Shown piece by piece: positions 1 to 7,515 of a stretch of 25,085 bases of DNA (position 1 is the first letter of the stretch; the number at the start of each line of letters is the position of its first letter). The notes under the pieces were generated by a model. It worked only from the letters and a program-made list of their open reading frames with translations, did not search any database and was not told the DNA's origin. A program made the translations under genes and the position numbers. Source of the DNA: JADFOB01 sp964651325 (GTDB lineage: Bacteria > Planctomycetota > Phycisphaerae > UBA1845); the NCBI GenBank assembly GCA_964651325.1, contig CAZYXP010000033.1:1-25085 (forward strand). The letters are read 5' to 3'.

Positions 1-2
1 CC

Positions 3-1547
3 AAGATCGGCCACAACCTCAAGTACGATCTGCTCGTCATGCGCCAGGCGGGCATCGAGACTGCCGGCACACTCTTCGACACCATGATCGCTAGCTTCCT
101 GGTCGATCCGTTGCGCAGCTCCCATTCGCTGGACAATCTGACGCGATCCCTGTTGGGTCACGAGATGGTTCCGATTTCCGATCTCATTGGCAAGGGCAAG
201 CAGCAAATCACGATCGATCAGGTGGACACGACCCGCGTGGCCCACTACGCGGCCGAAGACGCGGACTACACGTGGCGTCTGTACGAGCTACTCGCCCCGA
301 AAATCAGCGATAGCCACCTGCAATCACTGTTTGAAGAGACGGAAATGCCGCTGGTGTCCGTGCTGGCGGAGATGGAGCACAACGGCGTGGCCGTTGATGC
401 AGCCCGGCTGGCCGCGCAGAGCGAAACGATGGCCGAAAAGCTCGATGCCCTGCAGTGCAAGGTATATGCCGCCGCAGGCCACGAGTTCAACGTAAACTCC
501 ACCAAGCAGTTGGCCACCGTGCTTTTCGATGAGCAAGGATTGCCCGTGGCCCGAAAAACCAAAACCGGGCGAAGCACCGACGCCGCGACGCTTCAAAACT
601 TGGTTGACACGACCGACCACCCCATCCCCAAGCTGCTGCTCGAATACCGCGAAATCGCCAAGCTCAAGAGCACCTACGTCGATACCCTGCCGAAAATGGT
701 CTGCAAGCGAACCGGCAGGATTCACGCCTCATTTCATCAGACCGGCGCCGTGACCGGACGCCTCTCTTCCAGCGATCCGAATCTACAGAATATCCCCATC
801 CGCACGCCGCTGGGGAGAAGCATCCGCTCAGCCTTCGTGGCCGAGGGACCCGACCATCTCCTCATGGCCGCCGATTATTCTCAGATCGAATTGCGCTTGC
901 TGGCCCACTTCTGCAAAGATAGCGCGCTGGTGGCGGCCTTTGAAAGCGGGCAGGACATCCACCGGACCGTGGCAGCCAGTGTCAACGGCATCGCGCTCGA
1001 CAAAGTCACGCCCGAACAACGCAGCGCGGCCAAGGCCGTCAACTTCGGGATCATCTACGGTCAGACCGCCTTCGGCCTGTCGCGCTCAGTTGGCATGCCC
1101 GTCGGCGAGGCGCGGGCGTTCATCGACATGTACTTCATGCGCTATCCGGGCATCCGCCTTTTCATCGACGACTGCGTCCACAAGGCCAAGAAGCTCGGCT
1201 ACGCGGAAACCATGCTGGGGCGGCGGCGACCGATCCCCGAGCTTACCAGCCGAAATCGCCAGCAAATCGGCTTCGGCGAGCGCATCGCGGTCAACACGGT
1301 CGTCCAAGGCTCCGCGGCCGACCTGATCAAACGAGCCATGCTCGACATCCACCGAGAACTCAAGACCGGTCGCTACAAGGCCAAAATGCTGATCCAGGTC
1401 CACGACGAGCTCGTTTTCGAGCTGCCCGAATCGACCGTGGCCGAGGAGTCAGAAATGGTTCGAGCTCGGATGGAGGCCGCCATTCCGCTGGACATTCCAA
1501 TCGTCGTGGACATCGGCTGGGGCCGAAACTGGGCGGAAGGCAAGTAG
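3..1547 (+). CDS. polA: DNA polymerase I, C-terminal part (5' end outside window)
   Basis: DNA polymerase I fills gaps during lagging-strand maturation and excision repair. The reading frame is open to the left edge, so the 5'-nuclease domain and exonuclease motif I lie outside; 514 residues remain against about 930 for a complete family A enzyme. The visible start holds proofreading motif Exo II (GHNLKYD, nt 9-29), and Exo III follows (Tyr-x3-Asp in HYAAEDADYT), so the 3'-5' exonuclease looks intact as far as can be seen. The polymerase domain has motif A (DYSQIELRLLAH from nt 873), motif B (RSAAKAVNFGIIYG, with the usual Arg, Lys, Phe and Tyr) and motif C (QVHDELVFEL). It ends with the family-typical WGRNWAEGK. 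A short GC-rich hairpin follows the stop. Identification is secure; only the partial state limits it. Confidence 0.97.
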   Translation, partial: KIGHNLKYDLLVMRQAGIETAGTLFDTMIASFLVDPLRSSHSLDNLTRSLLGHEMVPISDLIGKGKQQITIDQVDTTRVAHYAAEDADYTWRLYELLAPKISDSHLQSLFEETEMPLVSVLAEMEHNGVAVDAARLAAQSETMAEKLDALQCKVYAAAGHEFNVNSTKQLATVLFDEQGLPVARKTKTGRSTDAATLQNLVDTTDHPIPKLLLEYREIAKLKSTYVDTLPKMVCKRTGRIHASFHQTGAVTGRLSSSDPNLQNIPIRTPLGRSIRSAFVAEGPDHLLMAADYSQIELRLLAHFCKDSALVAAFESGQDIHRTVAASVNGIALDKVTPEQRSAAKAVNFGIIYGQTAFGLSRSVGMPVGEARAFIDMYFMRYPGIRLFIDDCVHKAKKLGYAETMLGRRRPIPELTSRNRQQIGFGERIAVNTVVQGSAADLIKRAMLDIHRELKTGRYKAKMLIQVHDELVFELPESTVAEESEMVRARMEAAIPLDIPIVVDIGWGRNWAEGK

Positions 1548-1551
1548 AGGA

Positions 1552-1567
1552 CCGTGCCTTCGCACGG
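1552..1567 (+). terminator. Short hairpin just after polA
   Basis: A 6-bp perfect stem (CCGTGC / GCACGG) with a 4-nt loop lies 4 nt after the polA stop. There is no T-run. Its right arm is also part of the 16-bp tandem repeat that follows, so it may be repeat sequence rather than a terminator. Confidence 0.3.
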
Positions 1568-1588
1568 CCCTGCCCTCGCACGGCCCTG
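1560..1588. repeat. 16-bp tandem repeat cut by the assembly gap
   Basis: The unit TCGCACGGCCCTGCCC (1560-1575) is followed directly by a second copy of its first 13 bases (1576-1588), and then the Ns begin. The real array may be longer and probably caused the assembly to break here. Confidence 0.7.
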
Positions 1589-1688
1589 NNNNNNNNNNNN
1601 NNNNNNNNNNNNNNNNNNNNNNNNNNNNNNNNNNNNNNNNNNNNNNNNNNNNNNNNNNNNNNNNNNNNNNNNNNNNNNNNNNNNNNNN
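1589..1688. other. Assembly gap (100 N)
   Basis: Exactly 100 N, a usual placeholder length for a scaffold gap of unknown size. The true distance between polA and the next gene is therefore unknown, and a gene could be missing here. Confidence 0.98.
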
Positions 1689-2018
1689 GTCCTATTGGAC
1701 CTGGGGGAGCCGATGATCTGGCGTGCGTAAGCCCCGTGGCCCGAGGGCTTGCGCCCGCGTCATGACCTGCCCCAGAGTGTCCGAGGGCTTGCGCCCGCGG
1801 CTCTGGTTCTTGGCCATGCCATCTGGACGTCGGAAACGCTATGATTATTGGACCAACTGGGTTCGCATAGCCAGGATGTGCCCAACGCCCTACCAACCTA
1901 TTTGTTTTCCAAGTGTCAACTATTGCGACGGAATAACAATATCGGCGACCGCGTCTATTCAGGTGGCTAGAATGAACTGTCCCGACGACGTGGGCTTGGA
2001 GAAATGGAGAAACCAATC
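1689..2018. other. Intergenic region after the gap
   Basis: No convincing gene is seen. The segment opens with a small palindrome (GTCC-TATT-GGAC). It contains two direct copies of a 19-bp GC-rich element (1741-1759 and 1781-1799), about 20 bp apart, that resemble the palindromic repeats elsewhere in the window. The AT-richer part after 1900 (the stretch around ACTATTGCG and AATAACAATAT) probably holds the promoter of the small gene at 2019, but no clear -35/-10 pair can be fixed. Confidence 0.5.
1741..1799. repeat. Two direct copies of a GC-rich 19-bp element
   Basis: CCGAGGGCTTGCGCCCGCG occurs at 1741-1759 and again at 1781-1799. Inside each copy, GGGC and GCCC can pair around a short loop. 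They look like members of the same GC-rich palindrome family as the copies near 14370, 14475, 16795 and 19533. Confidence 0.6.
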
Positions 2019-2288
2019 ATGTTCCCGATGAAAAAGACAAAGCGCCCCCCCATGCGGCGTTTCTTGCTGGCAGTATTGATCGGCGGCGCGCCGCTCGTGA
2101 CGGCCGCCACCTGCGACCCCAACACCGGCAACTTCACCTTCTTTCGGGACGACGGGCTGATCGAGGATGTACTCGATGACGGGGACTTCTTCGACGACCA
2201 CGGTCACGACGGCTTTCTGTTCGATTTCTTCGAAGAGGATTTGCTATACAACGATTACTTCTACGACGACTGCTTCGATTGCTTCTAG
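2019..2288 (+). CDS. Small acidic secreted protein, unknown function
   Basis: I do not recognise this family. The 89-residue product starts with a clear signal peptide: a basic MFPMKKTKRPPMRR segment, then a hydrophobic LLAVLIGGAPLVTAA core with a likely cut near TAA. The mature part of about 60 residues is strongly acidic (around 16 Asp and 3 Glu) and rich in Phe and Tyr, with three Cys, two of them in the terminal CFDCF. His is present in DDHGHDG. This composition could bind metal ions or cations at the cell surface, but that is inference. The start at 2019 is preferred because GGAGA at 2006-2010 is spaced 8 nt from it; an in-frame ATG at 2004 lacks such spacing and another lies at 2028. 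It stands alone between the gap and the converging sulfur operon. Low sequence complexity means a chance frame cannot be excluded, but the signal peptide argues for a gene. Confidence 0.6.
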   Translation: MFPMKKTKRPPMRRFLLAVLIGGAPLVTAATCDPNTGNFTFFRDDGLIEDVLDDGDFFDDHGHDGFLFDFFEEDLLYNDYFYDDCFDCF

Positions 2289-2357
2289 AGCCGCGCGAAC
2301 GCAGAGCGGTGGGTATGCCGTGTGGCAGGGCGGCCCTCCGCTGTGTCTGGGCAGCCC

Positions 2358-2377
2358 CTCAGCCGAGGGCGGCTGAG
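2358..2377. terminator. Hairpin between converging genes
   Basis: A perfect 7-bp stem, CTCAGCC (2358-2364) and GGCTGAG (2371-2377), with loop GAGGGC. It lies between the small plus-strand gene and the minus-strand sulfur operon and could end both. No T-run is present. It may instead be one more dispersed palindromic repeat. Confidence 0.4.
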
Positions 2378-2384
2378 CCACAAA

Positions 2385-2418
2385 TGATCGAGCCAACCCG
2401 TCTGATCGAGCCAGCCCG
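2385..2418. repeat. Short direct repeat
   Basis: TGATCGAGCCAACCCG (2385-2400) is repeated with one change as TGATCGAGCCAGCCCG (2403-2418). It lies in the converging intergenic region and has no visible function. Confidence 0.6.
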
Positions 2419-2457
2419 CCAAGACAACCTTGCCCCGGAACTAGCCCGGAAGAAGCT

Positions 2458-3087
2458 CTACAGCGCGGCGATGGCGGCTAAATCGAAGGGCTTGGCGGCG
2501 GTGATGGTCGCGCCGAATAGGCGGCGGGAATCGGCTTGGGGCGTTAAAGTGACGCCTTCGTGACCGAGCGCGGCGACGACGAAGGCTTTGAGTTCTCCCT
2601 CGCAAGCGCCCCAAGTTTCGGGCGTGTTGGGCGCTATCGCCCTGTCGTTGATGAACAGCTCAAACGCCGATCGGCTGAACGTCAACCCGCCCTCGGCGGC
2701 GAACTCCTTTTCCAACAGCAGGCACGCCCCGGCCGCGGCCGCGAGCGCCTGGCGAAACCGGTCGGTGTTGCTGCCATCGAGCGGGGTTTTCCGGTTGTAG
2801 CGCATGCCCCACACATCGTCGGCATTATCCATGTTGTAGTCGGCCTCAAACGCGATGAGCATCACGCCCGGACCGGCCGGGACGTGGCGATAATCCGCCA
2901 CGTCGATCAGCAGCCCTCCCAACGATTCCTCCCGAATCCACTCGTGAAAAATCGGGATAAACCGCGCGGGATCAACGCCCATAGCGCCGTCGACCGGGAT
3001 CTTCACGTTGACGTGTTGCAATTCCATTTCTTGCGTACTCTGCTCCAGTGCATTGAGGTCCATGCCGAATCGGCCCGCCGTCTGCAT
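2458..3087 (-). CDS. Conserved protein of unknown function, partner of sulfite reductase
   Basis: A soluble protein of up to 209 residues with no signal peptide or membrane segment. I recognise no named domain, although the text reads like a conserved bacterial family. Striking segments are LLIDVADYRHVPAGPGVMLI near the first third, then ADYNMDNADDVWGMRYNRKTPLDGS, and later FELFINDRAIAPNTPETW. The reading frame begins 9 nt after the stop of the siroheme reductase on the same strand, so the two are almost certainly one transcript. No good ribosome binding site fixes the start; Met-9 and Met-21 (start near nt 3027, where the conserved-looking part MELQHVNVKI begins) are real alternatives. A role linked to the reductase, such as assembly, regulation or substrate handling, is inferred only from position. 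Confidence 0.8.
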   Translation of the reverse strand: MQTAGRFGMDLNALEQSTQEMELQHVNVKIPVDGAMGVDPARFIPIFHEWIREESLGGLLIDVADYRHVPAGPGVMLIAFEADYNMDNADDVWGMRYNRKTPLDGSNTDRFRQALAAAAGACLLLEKEFAAEGGLTFSRSAFELFINDRAIAPNTPETWGACEGELKAFVVAALGHEGVTLTPQADSRRLFGATITAAKPFDLAAIAAL

Positions 3088-3096
3088 TTTCGATCG

Positions 3097-5364
3097 CTAG
3101 CCGGCCGCCGCCTCGCCACGGATACGATGATAACAACTGTGGGCGGCTTCGACGAATAGCTGTGCTTCTTCAATCAACTGGTGGGCCGACTCGCTCGTGA
3201 AGGACGTATCGGCTTTATCGTACGCGGCGAACAGGTATTGCGCGAACTTGCCGTGGGCGTAAGGATCAAAGAAGAGCTTGGTGTCGTAATAGCGCTCGCG
3301 GAATTCCTCGACGATTTCGTCGGGGTCGTCGTCTGAAACATCGTCGTATTGAATCTGCACCAGCGCTTTGGCCGCCATGAGCATGGCGCGGAGCGCCTCG
3401 GCGCCGGCCTTTTGAGCGTCGCCGGCCTCAAGCAACACCTGAGCATCAAAGACCATGCGCTCCGCGCTGGTCATTGAAAACTCGAACGCGGACACGACCT
3501 CCCCGGCGCATTCGCCCTTGCCGATGTCGCCCGTGCTGTATTCGCGGGGGTCGGCCCAATCGCTGTAGAAAGACGGATCGGCTTCGTGGCTCGGCGGGTT
3601 CTTCGTCAGTTCCTCAAGCACCTGGCGCATGGCCACCTTGCCCACGCGGCCGACAAACGCCTGGAATGTTTCGTCGCCCTGTCGATCTTTGAGATAGAAG
3701 TCCAGAATGCGGTCGAGCGCGTCGGGAATCCGCTTGGAGGGGATGGGCACAATCGGCAGGCCAAACGACCCGGCGTTGTTCTCCCACTGACCGCCAAGCA
3801 CGACCTGAAAATGCGGCACCTGAAAACCGTTGACAATCCGGCTGACGCCGAAGAACCCGATGTCTGCCGCGTGGTGTTGAGAGCAACTGTTGAAACACCC
3901 GCTCACCTTGATGTGCAGGGCTTGCACGGCCTGATCCATCTGGAAACACTTCTCGGCGAGCCGCTTGCGCAGCTCCCCCGCCAAACCGCGCGAAGAAGAA
4001 ATTCCCAGCTTGCACGTGTCCGTACCGGGGCACGCGACGATGTCCAGGATGTGGCACGCGCCCGGCTCGCTCAGCCCGGCGGCGTCGAGCGCCTCATACA
4101 ACGCAGGAACGTCCGCCTTGGAAATCCACCGAATCACAAAGTTCTGCTCGACCGTAGTTCGAATCGTGCCGGTGGTGAATTTTCTTACGATGTCCGCCAA
4201 GCAGCGCGTCTGATTCGCAGTCAGATCGCCTAGCGGCAGCGCAACCGTCGCCGTGGTGTACCCCTCCTGCCGCTGGTCGCGCAGATTGGTTTGGACCCAA
4301 TGCCCGTAGCGCTCGTCGCCGTTGAGTGCGGGCAATACGCCGGGCGGATTCAGCGGCGTTTCCTGTTCGTTTTCAGCCTGCTCAAGGTACTCGGTCCAAC
4401 GCGGATCGTCGTGTAGCAATTTGCGTTCGGCAAGGACGGCTTCCTTGAACTTCTCCATGCCCATGGTCTTGATCAGGAATTTCATCCGTGCCTTGGAGCG
4501 GTTTTTCTTCTCCCCGTGTTTGGCAAACACGCGGGCGATGGCCTGAGCCATGGGGAGCGTTTCTTCGAGCGGTAGAAACTCGTCAAACAGCTTGGCCGGG
4601 TGGGGCACGGCGCCAAGCCCGCCGCCCACGACGAACCGAAACCCTCGCTCCTCTTTCCCATCCACGACGCGCGTCACGGCCGTATAGCCAAGGTCGTGCA
4701 TCGCGGTAAGCCCGCATGAATGCTGTCCGCAACCGCTAAACGTCGGCTTGAACTTACGGCCGAAATTCTGCGCATCGGGATGGCCAAGCAAGAACAACGC
4801 CAAGGCCCTCGCGTGCGGCGTTACGTCGAAGGCTTCGTCTGGACAGACCCCGGCATAGGGACAGCCTGTGACGTTGCGTACGGAGTTTCCGCACGCCTCG
4901 CGTGTGGTGATGCCCACCGCGCCTAAGCGCCGCATGAGCGCCGGCGTGTCGTCAAGATGGATAAAATGAAGCTGGAAGTCTTGCCGCGTGGTGACGTGGA
5001 CGATGCTGTCGGAATACTCCTCGGCTAAGTCCGCGAGCGTTTCGAGTTGCTCGGGATTCATCCCGCCATAAGGGATCTTGATACGCATCATCCCTGGAGC
5101 GTCCCAAACCGTGCCCGGCCCCTTGGTCATCTCCGCTTCCCGATAGGCGAGTTGCCTCGTGCTCGTGCCGTCGTAGCGCTGGCCGTTGTCGTAACGCTGG
5201 CCGTACGCCCCACGCCGCAAGCGCGTTTCCGCGAAGATTTTCTCGTCGAGCTTGTCTTGCCGACGAAGCGTCATCTCCGTCTCAAACGTCTCGATTTCTT
5301 CGGCGAGTAGACTGGGGAGCGTTCCGGCGAGACGCTCCTTCCATAGGGTATGGCTGGCCTTCAT
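3097..5364 (-). CDS. Siroheme nitrite/sulfite reductase with C-terminal helical extension
   Basis: This enzyme carries out the six-electron reduction of sulfite to sulfide (or nitrite to ammonia) in the cytoplasm, probably with ferredoxin as donor. The 755-residue product has both ferredoxin-like and siroheme halves. The first half shows VTTRQDFQLHFI and the GCPYAGVCPDE and SGCGQHSCGL segments. The 4Fe-4S/siroheme ligands are complete: Cys-445 and Cys-451 (ACPGTDTC) and Cys-490 and Cys-494 (GCFNSC). The family core ends near residue 595; about 160 further residues form an extra domain, mostly helical from about residue 626, resembling a HEPN-type bundle. Start 5364 is chosen because GGAG sits 9 nt upstream; the frame runs 60 codons further without support. 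The divergent cysteine synthase favours sulfite over nitrite as substrate, though motifs alone do not decide it. Confidence 0.93.
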   Translation of the reverse strand: MKASHTLWKERLAGTLPSLLAEEIETFETEMTLRRQDKLDEKIFAETRLRRGAYGQRYDNGQRYDGTSTRQLAYREAEMTKGPGTVWDAPGMMRIKIPYGGMNPEQLETLADLAEEYSDSIVHVTTRQDFQLHFIHLDDTPALMRRLGAVGITTREACGNSVRNVTGCPYAGVCPDEAFDVTPHARALALFLLGHPDAQNFGRKFKPTFSGCGQHSCGLTAMHDLGYTAVTRVVDGKEERGFRFVVGGGLGAVPHPAKLFDEFLPLEETLPMAQAIARVFAKHGEKKNRSKARMKFLIKTMGMEKFKEAVLAERKLLHDDPRWTEYLEQAENEQETPLNPPGVLPALNGDERYGHWVQTNLRDQRQEGYTTATVALPLGDLTANQTRCLADIVRKFTTGTIRTTVEQNFVIRWISKADVPALYEALDAAGLSEPGACHILDIVACPGTDTCKLGISSSRGLAGELRKRLAEKCFQMDQAVQALHIKVSGCFNSCSQHHAADIGFFGVSRIVNGFQVPHFQVVLGGQWENNAGSFGLPIVPIPSKRIPDALDRILDFYLKDRQGDETFQAFVGRVGKVAMRQVLEELTKNPPSHEADPSFYSDWADPREYSTGDIGKGECAGEVVSAFEFSMTSAERMVFDAQVLLEAGDAQKAGAEALRAMLMAAKALVQIQYDDVSDDDPDEIVEEFRERYYDTKLFFDPYAHGKFAQYLFAAYDKADTSFTSESAHQLIEEAQLFVEAAHSCYHRIRGEAAAG

Positions 5365-5527
5365 GATGTTGTACTCCGGTCTGAGCGAAGATCGCAAGAA
5401 TAGCCCATATAGCGTAGCAAAACGGCGCCCCATAATCAATGGACGACCCTTGGTTTGCGAGACACCGCGCGCCCTGGGGAAGTGTCGATGGCGTTTCCGA
5501 ATGACTTTAGCTATAGTCCCTATCGCC
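5365..5527. promoter_or_regulatory. Divergent promoter region of the sulfur genes
   Basis: These 163 bp separate the starts of the siroheme reductase (left, minus) and the cysteine synthase-rhodanese gene (right, plus) and must hold both promoters. TATAGT at 5512-5517 is a fair -10 box for the right-hand gene. It lies only about 10 nt from the ATG, which suggests a very short or absent leader and fits the lack of a ribosome binding site there. No convincing -35 was found. A shared regulator site is possible but none is evident. Confidence 0.5.
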
Positions 5528-6889
5528 ATGAACAACGAACACAACCTTCGAGTTTACGATTCGATTCTCGGACTCTTGCCCAGCGCCGAGAACCCGACCC
5601 CGCTCGTGCGCCTCAATAAAGTGGTGCCGTTCAAACACGCCCAAGTGTTTGCCAAGCTGGAATGGTTTAATCCATTTGGGGCCGTCAAAGACCGGGTGGC
5701 CGCCAACATGGTTCGAGAGGCGGAAGAGCAAGGCACGCTCGCATCCGGAAAGAAACTCGTCGAGGCCACCAGCGGCAACACCGGCCTCGGGCTCTCCATG
5801 ATCGGCAACGCCAAGGGCTATCCCCTGCGAACGCCCCTGTCGGTGGCCATCCCGCTGGAAAAAAGAACGGTGCTGCGATTCTTCGGTACCGACGTGGTCG
5901 AACTTTCCGATTCCCTCTGCCCCGCCCCTGGGGCTCCCGAGGGCGCTATTGCCAAGGCCATGGACACCGCCGAAACCCAGCCGGATTTCGTCCTCTTGAA
6001 CCAATACAAGAATGAGGCCAATCCAGGCGCCCACTACCGCACGACCGGGCCGGAAATCTGGCGACAAACCGAGGGCAAAATCACACATTTCGTGGCCGGG
6101 CTCGGCACCTGCGGCACGATCACCGGCACCGGCAGGTTTCTGAAGGAGCAACGGGCCGAGGTCAAGGTGCTCGGCGTCTACCCTGAAGACGGCCACGACA
6201 TTCCGGGCGTGCGCAGCCTGCGACAGCTCGAACACACGGATTTCTATCGCCCCGACCTCTATGACGCTACGACGGAGGTCACCAATCGCGAGGCGTTTGA
6301 CATGTGCCTGCGCCTGAGTCGTGAAGAATGCGTCATAGGCGGGCCCAGCTCCGGCATGGCACTGACGGGATTGCTGCGCATGGTGCCCGATGAACCGGGG
6401 GTTCTCGCCGTAGTCATATTCCCGGATGACGTGTTCAAATACGCCTCGTCGTTCCAGCGCCATTTCGCTGATATCTGCCCGGCAAACGCGGACGACGAAG
6501 ATTCCGGAACAAGTAGAAACGACGTGTTCGTCATGGAGATGATCGAGAATCTCAAGAACAAACACGACACGATCAAAGCCAACGACGTGGCCAAGATTCT
6601 GGCGCAGCCAGATCCCCCCATGCTCATCGACGTACGCGAGCCCGAATTATTTGCGACTTCCGTCATTGAAGGCTCGGTCAACATTCCGCAACACGATCTG
6701 TCCAAACGAAAGGCCGAATTGCCCGAGGATCGCGATGCGCCGATCATCATGGTATGCGGCATCGGAAAATTCTCGAAGTACACTACGCTCTACCTCAAGT
6801 CGCTGGGTTACCGCCACGTCAAGAGCATGAAAGGCGGCGTGGGCGAGTGGGTCCGCAAGGGCCATCCGACGCGCTCCGCCGACGACTGA
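5528..6889 (+). CDS. Cysteine synthase-like PLP enzyme fused to rhodanese
   Basis: The 453-residue product joins two domains. Residues 1 to about 320 form a PLP-dependent beta-family enzyme of the cysteine synthase/cystathionine beta-synthase group, which replaces the leaving group of an activated serine with sulfide. The PLP lysine is Lys-54 (FGAVKDR), the substrate loop is TSGNTG, the phosphate loop is GTCGTITGTG from residue 193, and the ring-contact serine lies in GGPSSG near 272. Residues from about 345 to 445 form a rhodanese domain with its cysteine at 410 (VCGIGKFS), so sulfur transfer looks possible. The start at 5528 matches the family N terminus; the open frame further upstream overlaps the divergent gene and is not credible. 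The fusion may let persulfide sulfur be handled next to the active site. The exact donor (O-acetylserine, O-phosphoserine or other) cannot be read. Confidence 0.93.
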   Translation: MNNEHNLRVYDSILGLLPSAENPTPLVRLNKVVPFKHAQVFAKLEWFNPFGAVKDRVAANMVREAEEQGTLASGKKLVEATSGNTGLGLSMIGNAKGYPLRTPLSVAIPLEKRTVLRFFGTDVVELSDSLCPAPGAPEGAIAKAMDTAETQPDFVLLNQYKNEANPGAHYRTTGPEIWRQTEGKITHFVAGLGTCGTITGTGRFLKEQRAEVKVLGVYPEDGHDIPGVRSLRQLEHTDFYRPDLYDATTEVTNREAFDMCLRLSREECVIGGPSSGMALTGLLRMVPDEPGVLAVVIFPDDVFKYASSFQRHFADICPANADDEDSGTSRNDVFVMEMIENLKNKHDTIKANDVAKILAQPDPPMLIDVREPELFATSVIEGSVNIPQHDLSKRKAELPEDRDAPIIMVCGIGKFSKYTTLYLKSLGYRHVKSMKGGVGEWVRKGHPTRSADD

Positions 6890-6906
6890 CGAAGACAACG
6901 TCACCG

Positions 6907-6938
6907 ATCATCGTTTTTCGCACCTTCCGCACGATGAT
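6907..6938 (+). terminator. Hairpin after the cysteine synthase gene
   Basis: ATCATCGT (6907-6914) pairs perfectly with ACGATGAT (6931-6938) across a 16-nt loop, 17 nt after the stop. No T-run follows, so it is at best a weak or Rho-assisted end. Confidence 0.3.
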
Positions 6939-7077
6939 GTTCGCATGGTTCCCAGCTTCTATACCCGAGGAATCTAGTGCATGGACCCCGTGACCTAGAC
7001 CGCTTTCCCAGCGTGAACACCAAGCCCTGGCGGCTTGCCATCCAAGGTTTTGCGCAACCGCTTCGCCGGAGATCGAA

Positions 7078-7281
7078 TCACGCCTCCCCAATTGGAATCG
7101 GGCGAAAATGTTTTGCTGCCAGGGCCACAGCGGAAGGGAGCTCTTCCGCTGACTCTTGATTCAGCATGAAGTATGTCGTACTCAAGGCATCGCACGCAAG
7201 AGTCATCAGAAAAACCAAGATCAACCACTTGTAGCCTGCGCGGAAGCCAACGCAATTATCCCTGAACCTCGTCACTATCAT
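7078..7281 (-). CDS. Possible small membrane protein or gene remnant
   Basis: Read from Met at 7281, the 67-residue product has one good membrane segment (YKWLILVFLMTLACDALSTT) followed by FMLNQESAEELPSAVALAAKHF and an abrupt end. The pattern of a helix, an Asp-containing turn and a soluble piece is reminiscent of the first half of small multi-helix membrane proteins, so it may be the 5' part of a decayed gene. The other two frames downstream do not give a convincing continuation. No ribosome binding site is clear. Confidence 0.25.
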   Translation of the reverse strand: MIVTRFRDNCVGFRAGYKWLILVFLMTLACDALSTTYFMLNQESAEELPSAVALAAKHFRPIPIGEA

Positions 7282-7515
7282 CGACAGAGTCGAATTCTTC
7301 AGTTCTTGCGGGAATGGCAGGAGGTTGGCCCGCTGAAAGTGAGGTGATTGCCTGCCATCGGGGTTTGCCGGCGTTTTGGCAGGGGAGCACCACTTTCTAG
7401 GGTCCGCTTTCGCGCGGCCCTTGTAAAGCAGCAACCCCCTTCGCTACGCCTCTGACGCCCTATGCTTGACGCCGTGCTTCTGACGCCATGCCGCTGAACC
7501 ACACAGGGCCCCTGA

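Noticed and set aside
1360..2016. Minus-strand open frame running across the Ns
   Set aside because: It exists only because Ns do not create stops, and it overlaps polA.
3097..5364. Naming the siroheme enzyme as nirA or sir
   Set aside because: Motifs are shared by nitrite and sulfite reductases; context favours sulfite but does not justify a gene symbol.
5365..5544. 60-codon N-terminal extension of the siroheme reductase
   Set aside because: It runs into the divergent gene, and a good ribosome binding site supports the start at 5364.
5507..6565. Minus-strand open frame of 352 codons inside the cysteine synthase gene
   Set aside because: Complete antisense overlap with a secure gene and no recognisable protein features.
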